A DNA stretch of 64,000 nt, from the NCBI RefSeq assembly GCF_001422375.1, contig NZ_LMMU01000011.1, forward strand, positions 1,608-65,607. Reading direction: 5' to 3'. A program made the translations under genes and the position numbers. This document shows positions 42,241 through 50,929 of this stretch, piece after piece. Position 1 is the first letter of the stretch. Every line of letters starts with the position of its first letter. Under the pieces are notes generated by a model. It worked only from the letters and a program-made list of their open reading frames with translations. It was not told the DNA's origin and made no database searches. Source of the stretch: Methylobacterium sp. Leaf99. Its GTDB lineage: Bacteria; Pseudomonadota; Alphaproteobacteria; Rhizobiales; Beijerinckiaceae.

Positions 42241-42439
42241 GTAATTGGTCGTCCACCCTCTGGCTGACCAGCCATTCGCGGGCTTTCACGAGTGTTTTTA
42301 GTATGGAAAACCCGCCCCACGTCACGTTCCCTATGGCGGTAGACCGGGCCGACCCGCGATCGAGTCACACGCTTGTGTCCGATCCCTCTGGCTTCCGATG
42401 CGTTGCACGTCCCTACCCAGGCACGACCCAACAGGATTC

Positions 42440-42646
42440 ATGACCAGTCGCCCCTTCACCAACGCAAGACGACCCACGACCCATGTCCGCGAAACCCATG
42501 CAGAGCGCACGCGATTCGACAAAGGAGCTGCTGAGCCCGAGTTCGACGCCGAAGACAAAGGCGTTCACGCCATCGCCACATTGCTGCTTGGGTTAACGAT
42601 CATCGGAGCGGTGGCGATGCTCGGCTTCCGTTGGACCATGAGCTAA
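42440..42646 (+). CDS. Small single-span membrane protein, copy 1
   Basis: A 68-residue protein with a polar, Arg/Thr-rich N-terminal half and one C-terminal helix, LLLGLTIIGAVAMLGFRW. The C-terminal 20 residues closely resemble those of the gene at 42809 (LLGMAIVGAVAMLALHW). Likely a tail-anchored inner-membrane peptide with cytoplasmic charged domain. Its start has a weak ribosome-binding site (AACAGG). Unknown function. Confidence 0.55.
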   Translation: MTSRPFTNARRPTTHVRETHAERTRFDKGAAEPEFDAEDKGVHAIATLLLGLTIIGAVAMLGFRWTMS

Positions 42647-42808
42647 ACAGCTGTCGGTGGTCAGGACAACTCGTGAGGGCCGTGGCAGGGTCGACGGCCA
42701 CTTTTCAGCCATCGACGGGCAGGGTCGCCTCGCGATCGAGTCGCACCCCTCAGTCACGATATCTGGGGCAAGTCGGGCGTTGCCCCTCCTGATAGACAGG
42801 AGAGATCC

Positions 42809-43030
42809 ATGACCGTCAGCACCTACCCCCCCACCGATGCCGGCCGGCCTGCCACCAGCGCCATCAACGCCAGCGCCAACCGCGCAGGGCCCGAGAGCAC
42901 CTCGATGAAGTCCGAGCACCGAGCCGGGAACACTGTCGACAAGGTCGACCAAGTGAGCAGCGTGACGCTGCTCGGCATGGCCATCGTAGGCGCGGTGGCG
43001 ATGCTCGCCCTTCATTGGCTGGTTGGCTGA
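42809..43030 (+). CDS. Small single-span membrane protein, copy 2
   Basis: A 73-residue paralogue of the gene at 42440: Ser/Thr/Ala-rich N-terminal half, then VDKVDQVSSVTLLGMAIVGAVAMLALHW as C-terminal anchor. AGGAGAGATCC precedes the ATG, a much better ribosome-binding site than copy 1 has. Conservation is highest in the membrane helix, so the two may pair with each other or a common partner. Unknown function. Confidence 0.6.
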   Translation: MTVSTYPPTDAGRPATSAINASANRAGPESTSMKSEHRAGNTVDKVDQVSSVTLLGMAIVGAVAMLALHWLVG

Positions 43031-43246
43031 GCGTCCCTGAAGACCGGTCAGGGCAACCGGTTGCGTGGATGGGCTCACGGCCGCTTTGGCCGTAACTCAA
43101 GGGGCATGGGAGATGCGCATCCCCGTCTCGGTGCCCTGGCCATTCGCACGGATGCGCGTGGGTGGGGTCGCGGGGGAAAGCGTCTCGCATCACTCGGAGC
43201 GACTACGACGGGCCTCGTCGGTTACGGGGCAGGCGCTGCTGCCGGG

Positions 43247-43837
43247 TCAATGCAGGTGCTGTGAGGCAACGCCATATGTGGGCTTGGATAATTCTTTTCC
43301 TAGCTCAAGCAACAACATATCGATCAACATCCTGAGAATGCTCGAATTGTCCTGAATTAAAACATTTCTCAAAGGAATAAGGCTATCGACGAGGCGTTCG
43401 ATCATAAATATTCGCAGCTCTCCGTCATTGTGGTCAATGTGGGCATTGGTGATATCGACGGCCATGCCAAGGCAACGGACTGCTTGCCCCTCTTCATCTG
43501 CCTCGACTTGGCCACGCGCCGAAACCCAATGTACGGCGCCATCGGCACGAATAACCCGAAACTGCGCCGCAAATCGCCCAACCGACCCATGCGCGTCGCG
43601 AACGAGGGCTGACACGCGGTCCTGGTCATCGGGATGAATGCCGGCCAGAAATGCGGCCAGTGGCACTCCACACGATGCGTTTTCAGGTGCGATCCCGAGC
43701 AGTTCGATCAACGAGCCAGACAGGTAAACTAAATCGGCACGGAGATCATTTTCCCACGTGCCCACAAAACCGGATGCTTCAAGCGCAGACTGGATTTCTG
43801 CACTCACAACCCTTTCGCGCTTTCCACGTGCCGGCAT
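43247..43837 (-). CDS. Orphan PAS-domain protein
   Basis: A 196-residue protein with a PAS_3-type fold at about 15-130 (ALEASGFVGTWENDLRADLVYLSGSLIELLGI, HPDDQDRVSALVRDAHGS, FRVIRADGAVHWVSARGQVE) and a helical tail with LRIFMIERLVDSLIPLRNVL. No kinase, cyclase, EAL or HTH output domain. It may bind a small ligand, heme or flavin and pass a signal through protein contact. AGGAACC precedes the ATG at 43837. It is opposite to the small membrane genes and the PilZ genes. Confidence 0.75.
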   Translation of the reverse strand: MPARGKRERVVSAEIQSALEASGFVGTWENDLRADLVYLSGSLIELLGIAPENASCGVPLAAFLAGIHPDDQDRVSALVRDAHGSVGRFAAQFRVIRADGAVHWVSARGQVEADEEGQAVRCLGMAVDITNAHIDHNDGELRIFMIERLVDSLIPLRNVLIQDNSSILRMLIDMLLLELGKELSKPTYGVASQHLH

Positions 43838-44158
43838 GGGGTGGTTCCTGCAAAATAGATTCTAACTGGCTTTCAGTTGCCATGTTCCCTTCGGGCGCCG
43901 GGTGACTTCCCGCGCCATTAGGTGATCCGCTTGATGCTCGTCCCGGGTGCCGTCTTTCCGCTGGCGAAACCAGATGCCGTCCCCTCCCCCGTTCTCAAAG
44001 ATCAACGTCAGGCATGCTGTGATGCCGCCAGGCGCGTGTCGATCCGAATCTCTCTAAGAATTCGCATTTGAGTTGAATTGTTCGCACAATCCCAACAGAA
44101 TGCTGCCCTAGTACGGGTCAGAAGGCTTGATTCCGCGCCCCATTCTGAAGGACCTCGG
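43838..44158. other. Intergenic gap between PAS and PilZ genes
   Basis: About 320 bp between divergently placed genes, likely holding both promoters. No other gene or strong palindrome noted. Confidence 0.4.
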
Positions 44159-44434
44159 ATGACTGCAACGGCATGGGATACCCCACTCGAAGGGGGCGAA
44201 AACGTATTCGGCTTCATTGGTATCGATGAGCACACTCACAAAGGCTGCGTCATTCAATGCGCAACGGATTTGGGAGTCCGCCTGATTATGCTCGATTCAA
44301 GCACGGTTCCGATTGATTTCGTTCTATTTTCATTTGATTTCAATAAATCTTATCCTTGCAAGACCATACGCAGGACAGACGAAGTGATTGACGCTTGGAT
44401 CGATTCTGACGGCGATGTGATCTGCAACGATTGA
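44159..44434 (+). CDS. Divergent PilZ-like protein
   Basis: A 91-residue protein: GCVIQCATDLGVRLIMLDSSTVPIDFVLFSF followed by YPCKTIRRTDEVIDAWID matches the shape of a PilZ beta-barrel (a leading beta strand, a G-x-R-L-like strand, a C-K/R-V-x-R turn). The canonical c-di-GMP motifs RxxxR and DxSxxG are incomplete, so ligand binding is doubtful. GAAGGACC precedes the ATG. Its stop is 17 bp before the next PilZ gene, so they form a unit. Confidence 0.5.
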   Translation: MTATAWDTPLEGGENVFGFIGIDEHTHKGCVIQCATDLGVRLIMLDSSTVPIDFVLFSFDFNKSYPCKTIRRTDEVIDAWIDSDGDVICND

Positions 44435-44450
44435 GACAGGGGAGCGCCGA

Positions 44451-44795
44451 ATGTCGAAAGGTGTGCTTGATCAGCTTTTTACTGTGCCTGACGACAGCTG
44501 GGCAGACCGTTGCCTGTCTGAGATTTCAAGCCTCTCTACTGTGCCGGCCGGATCGCATGAAAAAAGATCCAGTGTTCGGTATGCCGCGTCGGGCGTCGCG
44601 ATCATTAAACCTGAGTTCGGACTACCCATCACCTGCACTCTCGTGGATCGTTCGGAAGGCGGCGCGAGATTGAAGGTCTTGAGCGTCTTGGGAATACCGG
44701 ACACTTTTATTTTGATCATCGAAGCTGAGCAGATGAGGGCACAGATAGCGTGGCGAAGCGTCGGCGAAATCGGTGTGGCCCTGACGCACGGATAG
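44451..44795 (+). CDS. PilZ-domain protein
   Basis: A 114-residue protein. EKRSSVRYAASGVAI contains an R-x-x-x-R-like motif at about 40-46, and LVDRSEGGARLKV carries the D-x-S-x-x-G motif with DRSEGG; the rest follows the PilZ barrel. It is therefore a candidate c-di-GMP receptor. The N-terminal 35 residues are extra and may be an interaction segment. GGGGAG precedes the ATG. In tandem with the divergent PilZ-like gene; target unknown. Confidence 0.8.
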   Translation: MSKGVLDQLFTVPDDSWADRCLSEISSLSTVPAGSHEKRSSVRYAASGVAIIKPEFGLPITCTLVDRSEGGARLKVLSVLGIPDTFILIIEAEQMRAQIAWRSVGEIGVALTHG

Positions 44796-44944
44796 AACCG
44801 CCGACCGGTACCACCCATCACCAGATCCTCATGGGCCGGCTGGCGGTGATCATCAGAGCGGTGATCACACTGAACCCAAACGCCCTGAACCTCAGCCGGG
44901 GAACGTGCGGCGCCGCGTGCGTGAAAGCCTAAGGATTCAGCGGA

Positions 44945-45601
44945 TTACTCCGCCGGATCGCGCCGCGCGCCCTGCGCCACGATCCGCATCCGAGCGTCCG
45001 GTAGCGGCCGCTGCAACTCCAGAGCGATCTCCGTGGGGGCTGCGAGCCAGGTGCTCCATTCCTCAGGCGTCGTCAGCAGCACCGGCATGGCCTTGGGGTG
45101 GACGGGGCCGACGATGCCGTTGGCCTCGCAGGTCAGGAACGAGAACAGGCGGTGCTCTTCCTCCACGCGGTCGGGGTTCTCGGCCTTCGTGCCGCGCACA
45201 CCCGTCCACGACCGCCAGATGCCGGCGAAGGCGAACAGCGGACGCTCGTCGTCGAGGGCGAACCACGTCGGGGTCTTCTTCGGCTTGGTGTCGGCGTACT
45301 CGCTGAAGGATGAGACCGGCACGAGGCAGCGGAACTCCGGCTTGAGCCAGGGCCGCCAGTGCGGGCTCTTCACGTTGCGCACATTGGTGACGGGGTGCTC
45401 GCCGAACTGCTTCGGACCGGGGATGCCCCAGCGGAACATCTCCATCACGCGTTCGCCGTCCGCGCCGACGTGCACGATGGGCGCACGCTGGTCGGGAAAG
45501 ATCCCCGGCATCGCCGGCAGGTTGCCGGTGCGATCGGACGAGACGCCGAAGGAATCCCGGATCTCGGCCTGCGACGTCACCAGGCTGTAGAGGTTGCACA
45601 T
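44945..45601 (-). CDS. yedK: SRAP-domain abasic-site shield (HMCES/YedK family)
   Basis: A 218-residue SRAP protein. The mature catalytic Cys2 (MCNLYSLVTSQAEIRDSF) forms a thiazolidine with an abasic DNA base; downstream conserved parts include WGIPGP, NVRNVKSP, FRCLVPVSSFSEYAD and the His in VHPKAMPVLL. It protects single-stranded DNA at abasic sites. The start at 45601 was chosen because it puts Cys at position 2. It is divergent from an SDR gene at 45673 with a 71-bp gap. Confidence 0.9.
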   Translation of the reverse strand: MCNLYSLVTSQAEIRDSFGVSSDRTGNLPAMPGIFPDQRAPIVHVGADGERVMEMFRWGIPGPKQFGEHPVTNVRNVKSPHWRPWLKPEFRCLVPVSSFSEYADTKPKKTPTWFALDDERPLFAFAGIWRSWTGVRGTKAENPDRVEEEHRLFSFLTCEANGIVGPVHPKAMPVLLTTPEEWSTWLAAPTEIALELQRPLPDARMRIVAQGARRDPAE

Positions 45602-45672
45602 CCGCGTTCCATTCTGTCGCAGCCACGAACCTGCGTCTGCCACGTTGGCCAAGGCTTCAGGAAAGACAGACG

Positions 45673-46551
45673 ATGACCTCTGACCCTCGCAATTCCGGCC
45701 CGCGGCCGCCCTTCCCCGGCGATCAGCAGCAGGAGCGTCCGGGCCTAACCTCGCGGATGACGCCCGCTCCGGATCACGGCGAGGACAGTTACATCGGCAA
45801 GGGCCTGCTCAAAGGAAAGGTCGCGCTGATCACGGGCGGCGATAGCGGGATCGGCCGGGCGGTGGCCATCGCCTATGCGCGCGAGGGCGCCGATGTTGCG
45901 ATTTCGTATCTGCCCGTGGAGCAGTCCGACGCCGAGGCGACCGCCCACTGGGTCGAGAAGGCCGGACGCCGAGCCGTGCTGTTGCCGGGCGATCTGCGGG
46001 ACGAAGCGCATTGTCGCGATCTGGTCGCGCAGACCGTGAAGGCCCTCGGCGGCATCGATATCCTCGTCAACAACGCCGCCGCGCAGACGGTCAACCAGGA
46101 CCTCGACGACGTGACGGCAGAGGATCTCGAGGGATCGTTCAGGGCCAACGTGTTCGCCATGTACTACCTCTGTCAGGCGGCGGTTCCGCACATGAAGCCG
46201 GGCTCGGCCATCGTCAACTCGACGAGCCAGCAGGCCAAGATCGCCGACAGCACGATGCTGATCTACGCCGCGACGAAGGGGGCCATCGCCAGCCTCACCA
46301 TCGGGCTGTCGAACCTCCTGGCACCCAAGGGCATCCGCGTGAACTGCGTCGCGCCGGGCCCGATCTGGACCCCGATTCAGCCCATCGTGAAGAGCCCGGA
46401 GCAAATCGAGAAACTCGGGGAGGACACGCCGCTGGGGCGTGCCGGGCAGCCGGCGGAACTCGCCCCGGCCTACGTGCTTCTGGTGTCGCGCGAGGGCAGC
46501 TACATGACTGGCGCGCTGGTTCCCGTCACCGGTGGTACGCCGATGTATTAG
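45673..46551 (+). CDS. Short-chain dehydrogenase (YhdF/YghA-like)
   Basis: A 292-residue SDR with an extended N-terminus ending near LKGKVALITGGDSGIGRAVAIAYAREGA. NNAAAQ, NSTSQQAK and YAATKGAI give the active site (Ser, Tyr, Lys). Relatives are typically linked to general stress responses. The C-terminus has the TGALVPVTGG of FabG-like enzymes. Substrate unknown. Followed by a 280-bp gap before the tRNA genes. Confidence 0.88.
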   Translation: MTSDPRNSGPRPPFPGDQQQERPGLTSRMTPAPDHGEDSYIGKGLLKGKVALITGGDSGIGRAVAIAYAREGADVAISYLPVEQSDAEATAHWVEKAGRRAVLLPGDLRDEAHCRDLVAQTVKALGGIDILVNNAAAQTVNQDLDDVTAEDLEGSFRANVFAMYYLCQAAVPHMKPGSAIVNSTSQQAKIADSTMLIYAATKGAIASLTIGLSNLLAPKGIRVNCVAPGPIWTPIQPIVKSPEQIEKLGEDTPLGRAGQPAELAPAYVLLVSREGSYMTGALVPVTGGTPMY

Positions 46552-46834
46552 TTGCGCGAGGGCCGGAGTGTGATGGAGCATCATCGGTGCTGACGCGTCA
46601 GGCGGAGGAGGCACTGCGGCAGGAGTTCTTCACGGCAGCGCCCGAACGACGCCCTGGGTCCGATTTGCCGGGACGACAAGTGCCGGTCCCATCGGGGTGA
46701 CAGAGTCAGCGCGCGGCCCAGAACCGATTCGTCGGTGATATCCTTGTGGTATAGACTGCCCAGGCCGTCAGCCGACGGAAACCACCCCCATGCCATATCA
46801 GGCTGAAGCTGGAGGGCCTTTCCATAAGGGAAAG

Positions 46835-46908
46835 TGGAGCGGGTACCGGGAATCGAACCCGGGTATTCAGCTTGGAAGGCTGCTGCTCTACCATTGAGCT
46901 ACACCCGC
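46835..46908 (-). tRNA. tRNA-Gly (anticodon TCC)
   Basis: The minus strand folds as a full cloverleaf, with acceptor stem GCGGGTG..., GGTTCGATTCC T-arm, and anticodon loop CTTCCAA (anticodon TCC). The 3' CCA is encoded. It sits 77 bp from the tRNA-Tyr gene on the same strand, with probable co-transcription. Confidence 0.95.
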
Positions 46909-46985
46909 ATCGGGGACCGTATAGCACGATCACCGAGGGTCGAGACGGGGAGCCGGAACCGTCGCCCGCGATCTCGCTAGAGGTT

Positions 46986-47069
46986 TGGTGGGGGAAGTAG
47001 GACTCGAACCTACGAAGCTTACGCAGCGGATTTACAGTCCGCCCCCTTTGCCGCTCGGGACATTCCCCC
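46986..47069 (-). tRNA. tRNA-Tyr (anticodon GTA)
   Basis: Starts GGGGGAATGTCC and ends CCCCCACCA. The anticodon stem-loop GGACTGTAAATCC gives GTA. A long variable arm (GCTGCGTAAGC) is typical of class II bacterial tRNA-Tyr. CCA is encoded. It lies upstream of tRNA-Gly in the transcription direction. Confidence 0.95.
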
Positions 47070-47150
47070 AAACCGCCGCCCGTGGGCAGCGCGCGGGTCC
47101 TTATGATGAGGCCCCGCGCAGGTGTCAACGGGGATCGCGGGCGGATCGGT

Positions 47151-48941
47151 TCAATCGATGGGGGCGAGGTCGCAGATCCGGACCTGGGCGCGGTCGGCGC
47201 CGCGCCAGGTGTCCACCGCGAGGGTGCCGGCGGCGTGGAACTCGCGGCCGATGCCGGCGAGGATGGCCTGGCCCAGGGGGCCCTGCGCCGCCCGGAAGCA
47301 GATGGCGCCCACCGCCTGGCCGTCGCGGCTGCGCAGGCGAGCCCGGACGTGGCCGTTGCCGACGATCCCCGCATCGACGATGCGGTGGCGCGGCAGGGCG
47401 AAGACCGGTTCGGGCGCGCCCGAACCGAACGGGCCGGCGCGCTGGAGCAGGCGCACCATCTCGGCCGTGGCACCGCCGGCGCTCACGGTGCCGTCGAGGA
47501 GGAGCGCCTCGACGGCGCGGGCCTCGCCGACGGCCTGGGCCAAGTCGGCGGCGAGGTGGGCGGCGAACGCGCCCGTGTCGGGCCCCGCCAGGGTGACGCC
47601 GGCCGCCATGGCATGGCCGCCGCCCTTGAGGGCGAGGCCGGCCTCCACGGCGGCGCGCACGGCCCGGCCGAGATCGGCGCCCGGGATGGAACGGCCCGAG
47701 CCCGTGGCGGTGCCGTCGGGCCGGAGCGCGAAGGCGAAGGCCGGGCGGCCGAAGCGTTCCTTGAGGCGGGCGGCGATGAGGCCGACGACGCCCGGGTGCC
47801 AGTCAGCCGAGGCCGCCACCAGCACCGGGCGCTCGGGGTCGCCGGTGAGGGCATGGTCCATCTCGGCCTCGGCGGCGGCGACGGCCTGGGCCTCGATGAC
47901 CTGGCGCTCGCGGTTGAGCCGGTCGAGCTCGGCGGCGATGCGGGCCGCCTCCGCCGCGTCGTGGGTGGTCAGCAGGCGGGCGCCGAGGCCGGCGTCGCCG
48001 ATGCGCCCGCCGGCATTGATGCGCGGGCCGACGAGGTAGCCGAGGTGCCAGGCCTCCGGCGCCTCGCTCAAGGCGGCGGCGTCGAGGAGGGCCGCGAGGC
48101 CGGGGCGCCCGCGCCCGCGCATCACCTTGAGGCCCTGGACCACGAAGGCGCGGTTGAGGCCCGTCAGGGGCACCACGTCGGCGACGGTGGCCAGCGCCAC
48201 GAGGTCGAGGGCGGCGGCGAGGTCGGGCAGGTCCGCGACGCCGTCCCGGCGCAGGCGCCGATTGAGGGCCACCAGGGTGAGGAACACCACGCCCGCCGCG
48301 CAGAGATGGCCGAGGCCCGACAGGTCGTCGAGGCGGTTGGGGTTCACCACGGCGCGGGCCGGCGGCAGGGTCTCGGGGGCGCCGTGATGGTCGAGGACGA
48401 GGACGTCGAGGCCGAGGGCCCGGGCCGCCTCCAGGGGGGCATGGCCGCTGGTGCCGCAATCGACGCAGACGAGCAAGGTGGCGCCGGCCTCCCACAGGGC
48501 GGTGACGGCGGCGACGTTGGGGCCGTAGCCCTCGGTGATGCGGTCGGGGATGTGGATGCGGACATCGAGACCGAAGCCGCGGAGATAGCCGGCCAGGAGC
48601 GCGGCGCTGGCGGCCCCGTCGACGTCGTAGTCGCCGAAGATCGCCACGGTCTCCCGGCTCGACACGGCACGGGCGAGGCGGTCGGTCGCCGCCGCCATGT
48701 CGACGAGGCAGTCCGGGTCCGGCATCAGGTCGCGCAGGCGCGGATTGAGGTGGGCGTCCGACTCCGCCGGGCGGATGCCGCGCCCCGACAGCACCCGGGC
48801 GAGGAGGTCCGGCAGGCCGTGGGCCTGGGTCATGGTGGCGGCGTAGGCCTGGAGCGCCGGATCGGCGCAGCGGTCGCGCCACGGCCGCCCGAGGACCGAG
48901 CGGGAGACATCGAGGAAGGCGCGGGGGATCTCGGCTGACAC
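47151..48941 (-). CDS. recJ: Single-stranded DNA exonuclease RecJ
   Basis: A 596-residue protein of the DHH/DHHA1 superfamily. Motif I is IFGDYDVDGAASAALLAGYL and motif III is LVLDHHGAPE (DHH); DHHA1 includes GGHAMAAG with GSGRS before it. RecJ degrades single-stranded DNA 5' to 3' in RecF-pathway recombination and mismatch repair. Length matches E. coli RecJ. It follows two tRNA genes in the minus-strand direction's opposite end and the pnt operon upstream, separated by a stem-loop at 48991. Confidence 0.92.
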   Translation of the reverse strand: MSAEIPRAFLDVSRSVLGRPWRDRCADPALQAYAATMTQAHGLPDLLARVLSGRGIRPAESDAHLNPRLRDLMPDPDCLVDMAAATDRLARAVSSRETVAIFGDYDVDGAASAALLAGYLRGFGLDVRIHIPDRITEGYGPNVAAVTALWEAGATLLVCVDCGTSGHAPLEAARALGLDVLVLDHHGAPETLPPARAVVNPNRLDDLSGLGHLCAAGVVFLTLVALNRRLRRDGVADLPDLAAALDLVALATVADVVPLTGLNRAFVVQGLKVMRGRGRPGLAALLDAAALSEAPEAWHLGYLVGPRINAGGRIGDAGLGARLLTTHDAAEAARIAAELDRLNRERQVIEAQAVAAAEAEMDHALTGDPERPVLVAASADWHPGVVGLIAARLKERFGRPAFAFALRPDGTATGSGRSIPGADLGRAVRAAVEAGLALKGGGHAMAAGVTLAGPDTGAFAAHLAADLAQAVGEARAVEALLLDGTVSAGGATAEMVRLLQRAGPFGSGAPEPVFALPRHRIVDAGIVGNGHVRARLRSRDGQAVGAICFRAAQGPLGQAILAGIGREFHAAGTLAVDTWRGADRAQVRICDLAPID

Positions 48942-48990
48942 GGGGGGACCCTACTCCAGTCCAGCCGGCCCGGCTCACGCGAAAACGACG

Positions 48991-49019
48991 ACGGGGCCGG
49001 CGATGGACGCCGACCCCGT
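48991..49019 (-). terminator. Stem-loop between pntB and recJ
   Basis: ACGGGG-C-CGGCG paired with CGCCG-A-CCCCGT, one internal mismatch, 39 bp beyond the pntB stop. A GTTTTC follows 8 bases later on the minus strand. Likely terminator of the pnt operon. Confidence 0.6.
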
Positions 49020-49057
49020 ACGCTGTCCTGGCGGCGCGGGCGAGGCCCGCGCCGGGC

Positions 49058-50458
49058 TCAGAGGTTTTTGACGATGGAGTCGACGACCTTCTTGGCGTCG
49101 CCGAACAGCATCATGGTATTGTCGCGGAAGAACACCTCGTTCTCGACGCCGGCGTAGCCCGAGCCCATGCCGCGCTTGATGAACAGAACGGTCTTGGCCT
49201 TCTCGACGTCGAGGATCGGCATGCCGTAGATCGGCGAGGCCTTATCCGTCTTGGCGGCCGGGTTGGTGACGTCGTTGGCGCCGATGACGAAGGCGACGTC
49301 GGCCTGCGGGAAGTCGCCGTTGATGTCCTCAAGCTCGTGGACCTCGTCGTAGGGCACGTTGGCTTCGGCGAGGAGCACGTTCATGTGGCCCGGCATGCGG
49401 CCGGCGACGGGGTGGATGGCGTACTTCACATCGACGCCCTCCTTCTTGAGCATGTCGACCATCTCGCGCAGCGAATGCTGGGCCTGGGCCACCGCCATGC
49501 CGTAGCCCGGCACGATGATGACGCGCTCGGCGTTCTTCAGGATGTAGGCTGCGTCGTCGGCCGACCCCTGCTTGACCGGCCGGGTCTCGACGGCGCCGCC
49601 GCCCGCGCCCGCCGCGGCGTCACCGCCGAAGCCGCCGAGGATGACCGAGATGAACGATCGATTCATCGCCTTGCACATGATGTAGGACAGGATCGCGCCG
49701 GACGAGCCGACGAGGGCGCCGGTCATGATCAGCGCGAGGTTGCCCAGGGTGAAGCCGATGCCGGCCGCCGCCCAGCCCGAGTAGGAGTTCAGCATCGACA
49801 CGACGACGGGCATGTCGGCGCCGCCGATGGGGATGATGAGCAGGCCGCCGAGGGCGAACGACAGCAGGACGATGACCCAGAACACCAGCTTGCTCTCGGT
49901 GCCGATGAACACCGCGATGAGGCCCACGAGGGCGATGGCCAGGGCGATGTTGAGGGCATGGCGCTGGGGCAGCATGATCGGCTTGCCGGACATGCGCCCG
50001 TCGAGCTTGGCGAAGGCGATCACCGAGCCCGTGAAGGTGATGGCGCCGATGGCGACGCCGAGCGCCATCTCGAACAGCGACTCCTTGTGGATGTGGCCGT
50101 TCTCGAGGATGCCCACGGCCTGCGGCGCGTAGAGGGTGCCGGCCGCGCCCGCCACGGCCGCGAGGCCGACGAGGGAGTGAAAGGCCGCCACGAGCTGGGG
50201 CATAGCCGTCATGGGCACGCGCTTGGCGATGACCGCGCCGGCCCCGCCGCCGAGGCCGAGGCCGAGGATCACGAGGATCCAGGCGCCGAAGCCCGCCGGC
50301 GGATGGCCGACGAGGGTGGTGAGGACGGCGAGCCCCATGCCGACCATGCCGTACAGGTTGCCCTGCCGCGACGTGGTCGGGTGCGAGAGCCCCCGCAGCG
50401 CCATGATGAACAGGACACCGGAGACGATGTAGAGAAGGGCGGAGACGTTCTGGGACAT
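49058..50458 (-). CDS. pntB: NAD(P) transhydrogenase subunit beta
   Basis: A 466-residue protein: nine helices (VSALLYIVSGVLFIMALRGL start) and a C-terminal NADP(H)-binding domain III (VIIVPGYGMAVAQAQHSLREM, VIGANDVTNPAA, IYGMPILDVEKAKTVLFIKRGM). Its NADP site and the GYAGVENE loop are intact. With PntAA and PntAB it couples hydride transfer from NADH to NADP+ to proton entry and supplies NADPH. The last gene of the three-gene unit. Confidence 0.95.
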   Translation of the reverse strand: MSQNVSALLYIVSGVLFIMALRGLSHPTTSRQGNLYGMVGMGLAVLTTLVGHPPAGFGAWILVILGLGLGGGAGAVIAKRVPMTAMPQLVAAFHSLVGLAAVAGAAGTLYAPQAVGILENGHIHKESLFEMALGVAIGAITFTGSVIAFAKLDGRMSGKPIMLPQRHALNIALAIALVGLIAVFIGTESKLVFWVIVLLSFALGGLLIIPIGGADMPVVVSMLNSYSGWAAAGIGFTLGNLALIMTGALVGSSGAILSYIMCKAMNRSFISVILGGFGGDAAAGAGGGAVETRPVKQGSADDAAYILKNAERVIIVPGYGMAVAQAQHSLREMVDMLKKEGVDVKYAIHPVAGRMPGHMNVLLAEANVPYDEVHELEDINGDFPQADVAFVIGANDVTNPAAKTDKASPIYGMPILDVEKAKTVLFIKRGMGSGYAGVENEVFFRDNTMMLFGDAKKVVDSIVKNL

Positions 50459-50462
50459 CGTC

Positions 50463-50912
50463 TCAGGCCTTCTTCTTGTACATGCCGAGCATGCGCTGGG
50501 TGACGAGGAAGCCGCCGAAGATGTTCACGCTGGCGAGAACGATGCCGAGGAAGCCGAAGAAGCGGGCCCAGCCGGTGCCGTGCTCGAGTAGCGGCACGCC
50601 GGCGGCCAGGATGGCGCCGACGATGATCACCGACGAGATGGCGTTGGTCACCGACATGAGCGGGGTGTGCAGCGCCGGGGTCACCGACCAGACCACGTAG
50701 TAGCCGACGAAGATCGCCAGCACGAAGATCGCGAGCTGGAACACCGTGGGATCGACGGCGCCGTGGGTGACGGCCGAGAGGCCGTGTCCGAGGCCGTCGG
50801 CGTATTTCTGCGCCTGGAGGGCGTGCTGCTGCGCGATGTCGGCAGCGGTTCGGGCCGCGGCGGCGGCGGCGCGCGCCTGCTCGGCGGCCTGATCGGGGGG
50901 AAGCGTGGCCAT
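50463..50912 (-). CDS. pntAB: NAD(P) transhydrogenase subunit alpha, part 2
   Basis: A 149-residue protein with a charged Ala-rich N-terminus and three to four helices (FQLAIFVLAIFVGYYVVWSV, AISSVIIVGAILAAGV, FFGFLGIVLASVNIFGGFLVTQRML). The last two match the membrane part of PntA. Split alpha subunits are usual in alphaproteobacteria. Gap of 4 bp to pntB and 17 bp to pntAA, so it is a single operon. Confidence 0.93.
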   Translation of the reverse strand: MATLPPDQAAEQARAAAAAARTAADIAQQHALQAQKYADGLGHGLSAVTHGAVDPTVFQLAIFVLAIFVGYYVVWSVTPALHTPLMSVTNAISSVIIVGAILAAGVPLLEHGTGWARFFGFLGIVLASVNIFGGFLVTQRMLGMYKKKA

Positions 50913-50929
50913 CGTATCCTCCGGCGGGA

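Larger units (their letters stand above)
42356..43100 (+). repeat. Diverged tandem duplication carrying two small membrane-protein genes
   Basis: Two units of roughly 380 bp. Upstream marks GCGATCGAGTCACAC (42356) and GCGATCGAGTCGCAC (42732) correspond, as do GCGGTGGCGATGCTCG within both genes and related GGTCAGG...ACAAC/GCAAC sequences after the stops. Offset between the units is about 376-384 bp at each of these marks. Boundaries are approximate. Confidence 0.7.

Noticed and set aside
43061..43264. Small plus-strand frames after the duplicated genes
   Set aside because: They run into the 3' end of the PAS gene on the other strand and show no protein features.
46835..47069. Genomic-island attachment site at the tRNA pair
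   Set aside because: No repeat of the tRNA 3' ends was noticed in the window and no integrase gene is nearby.
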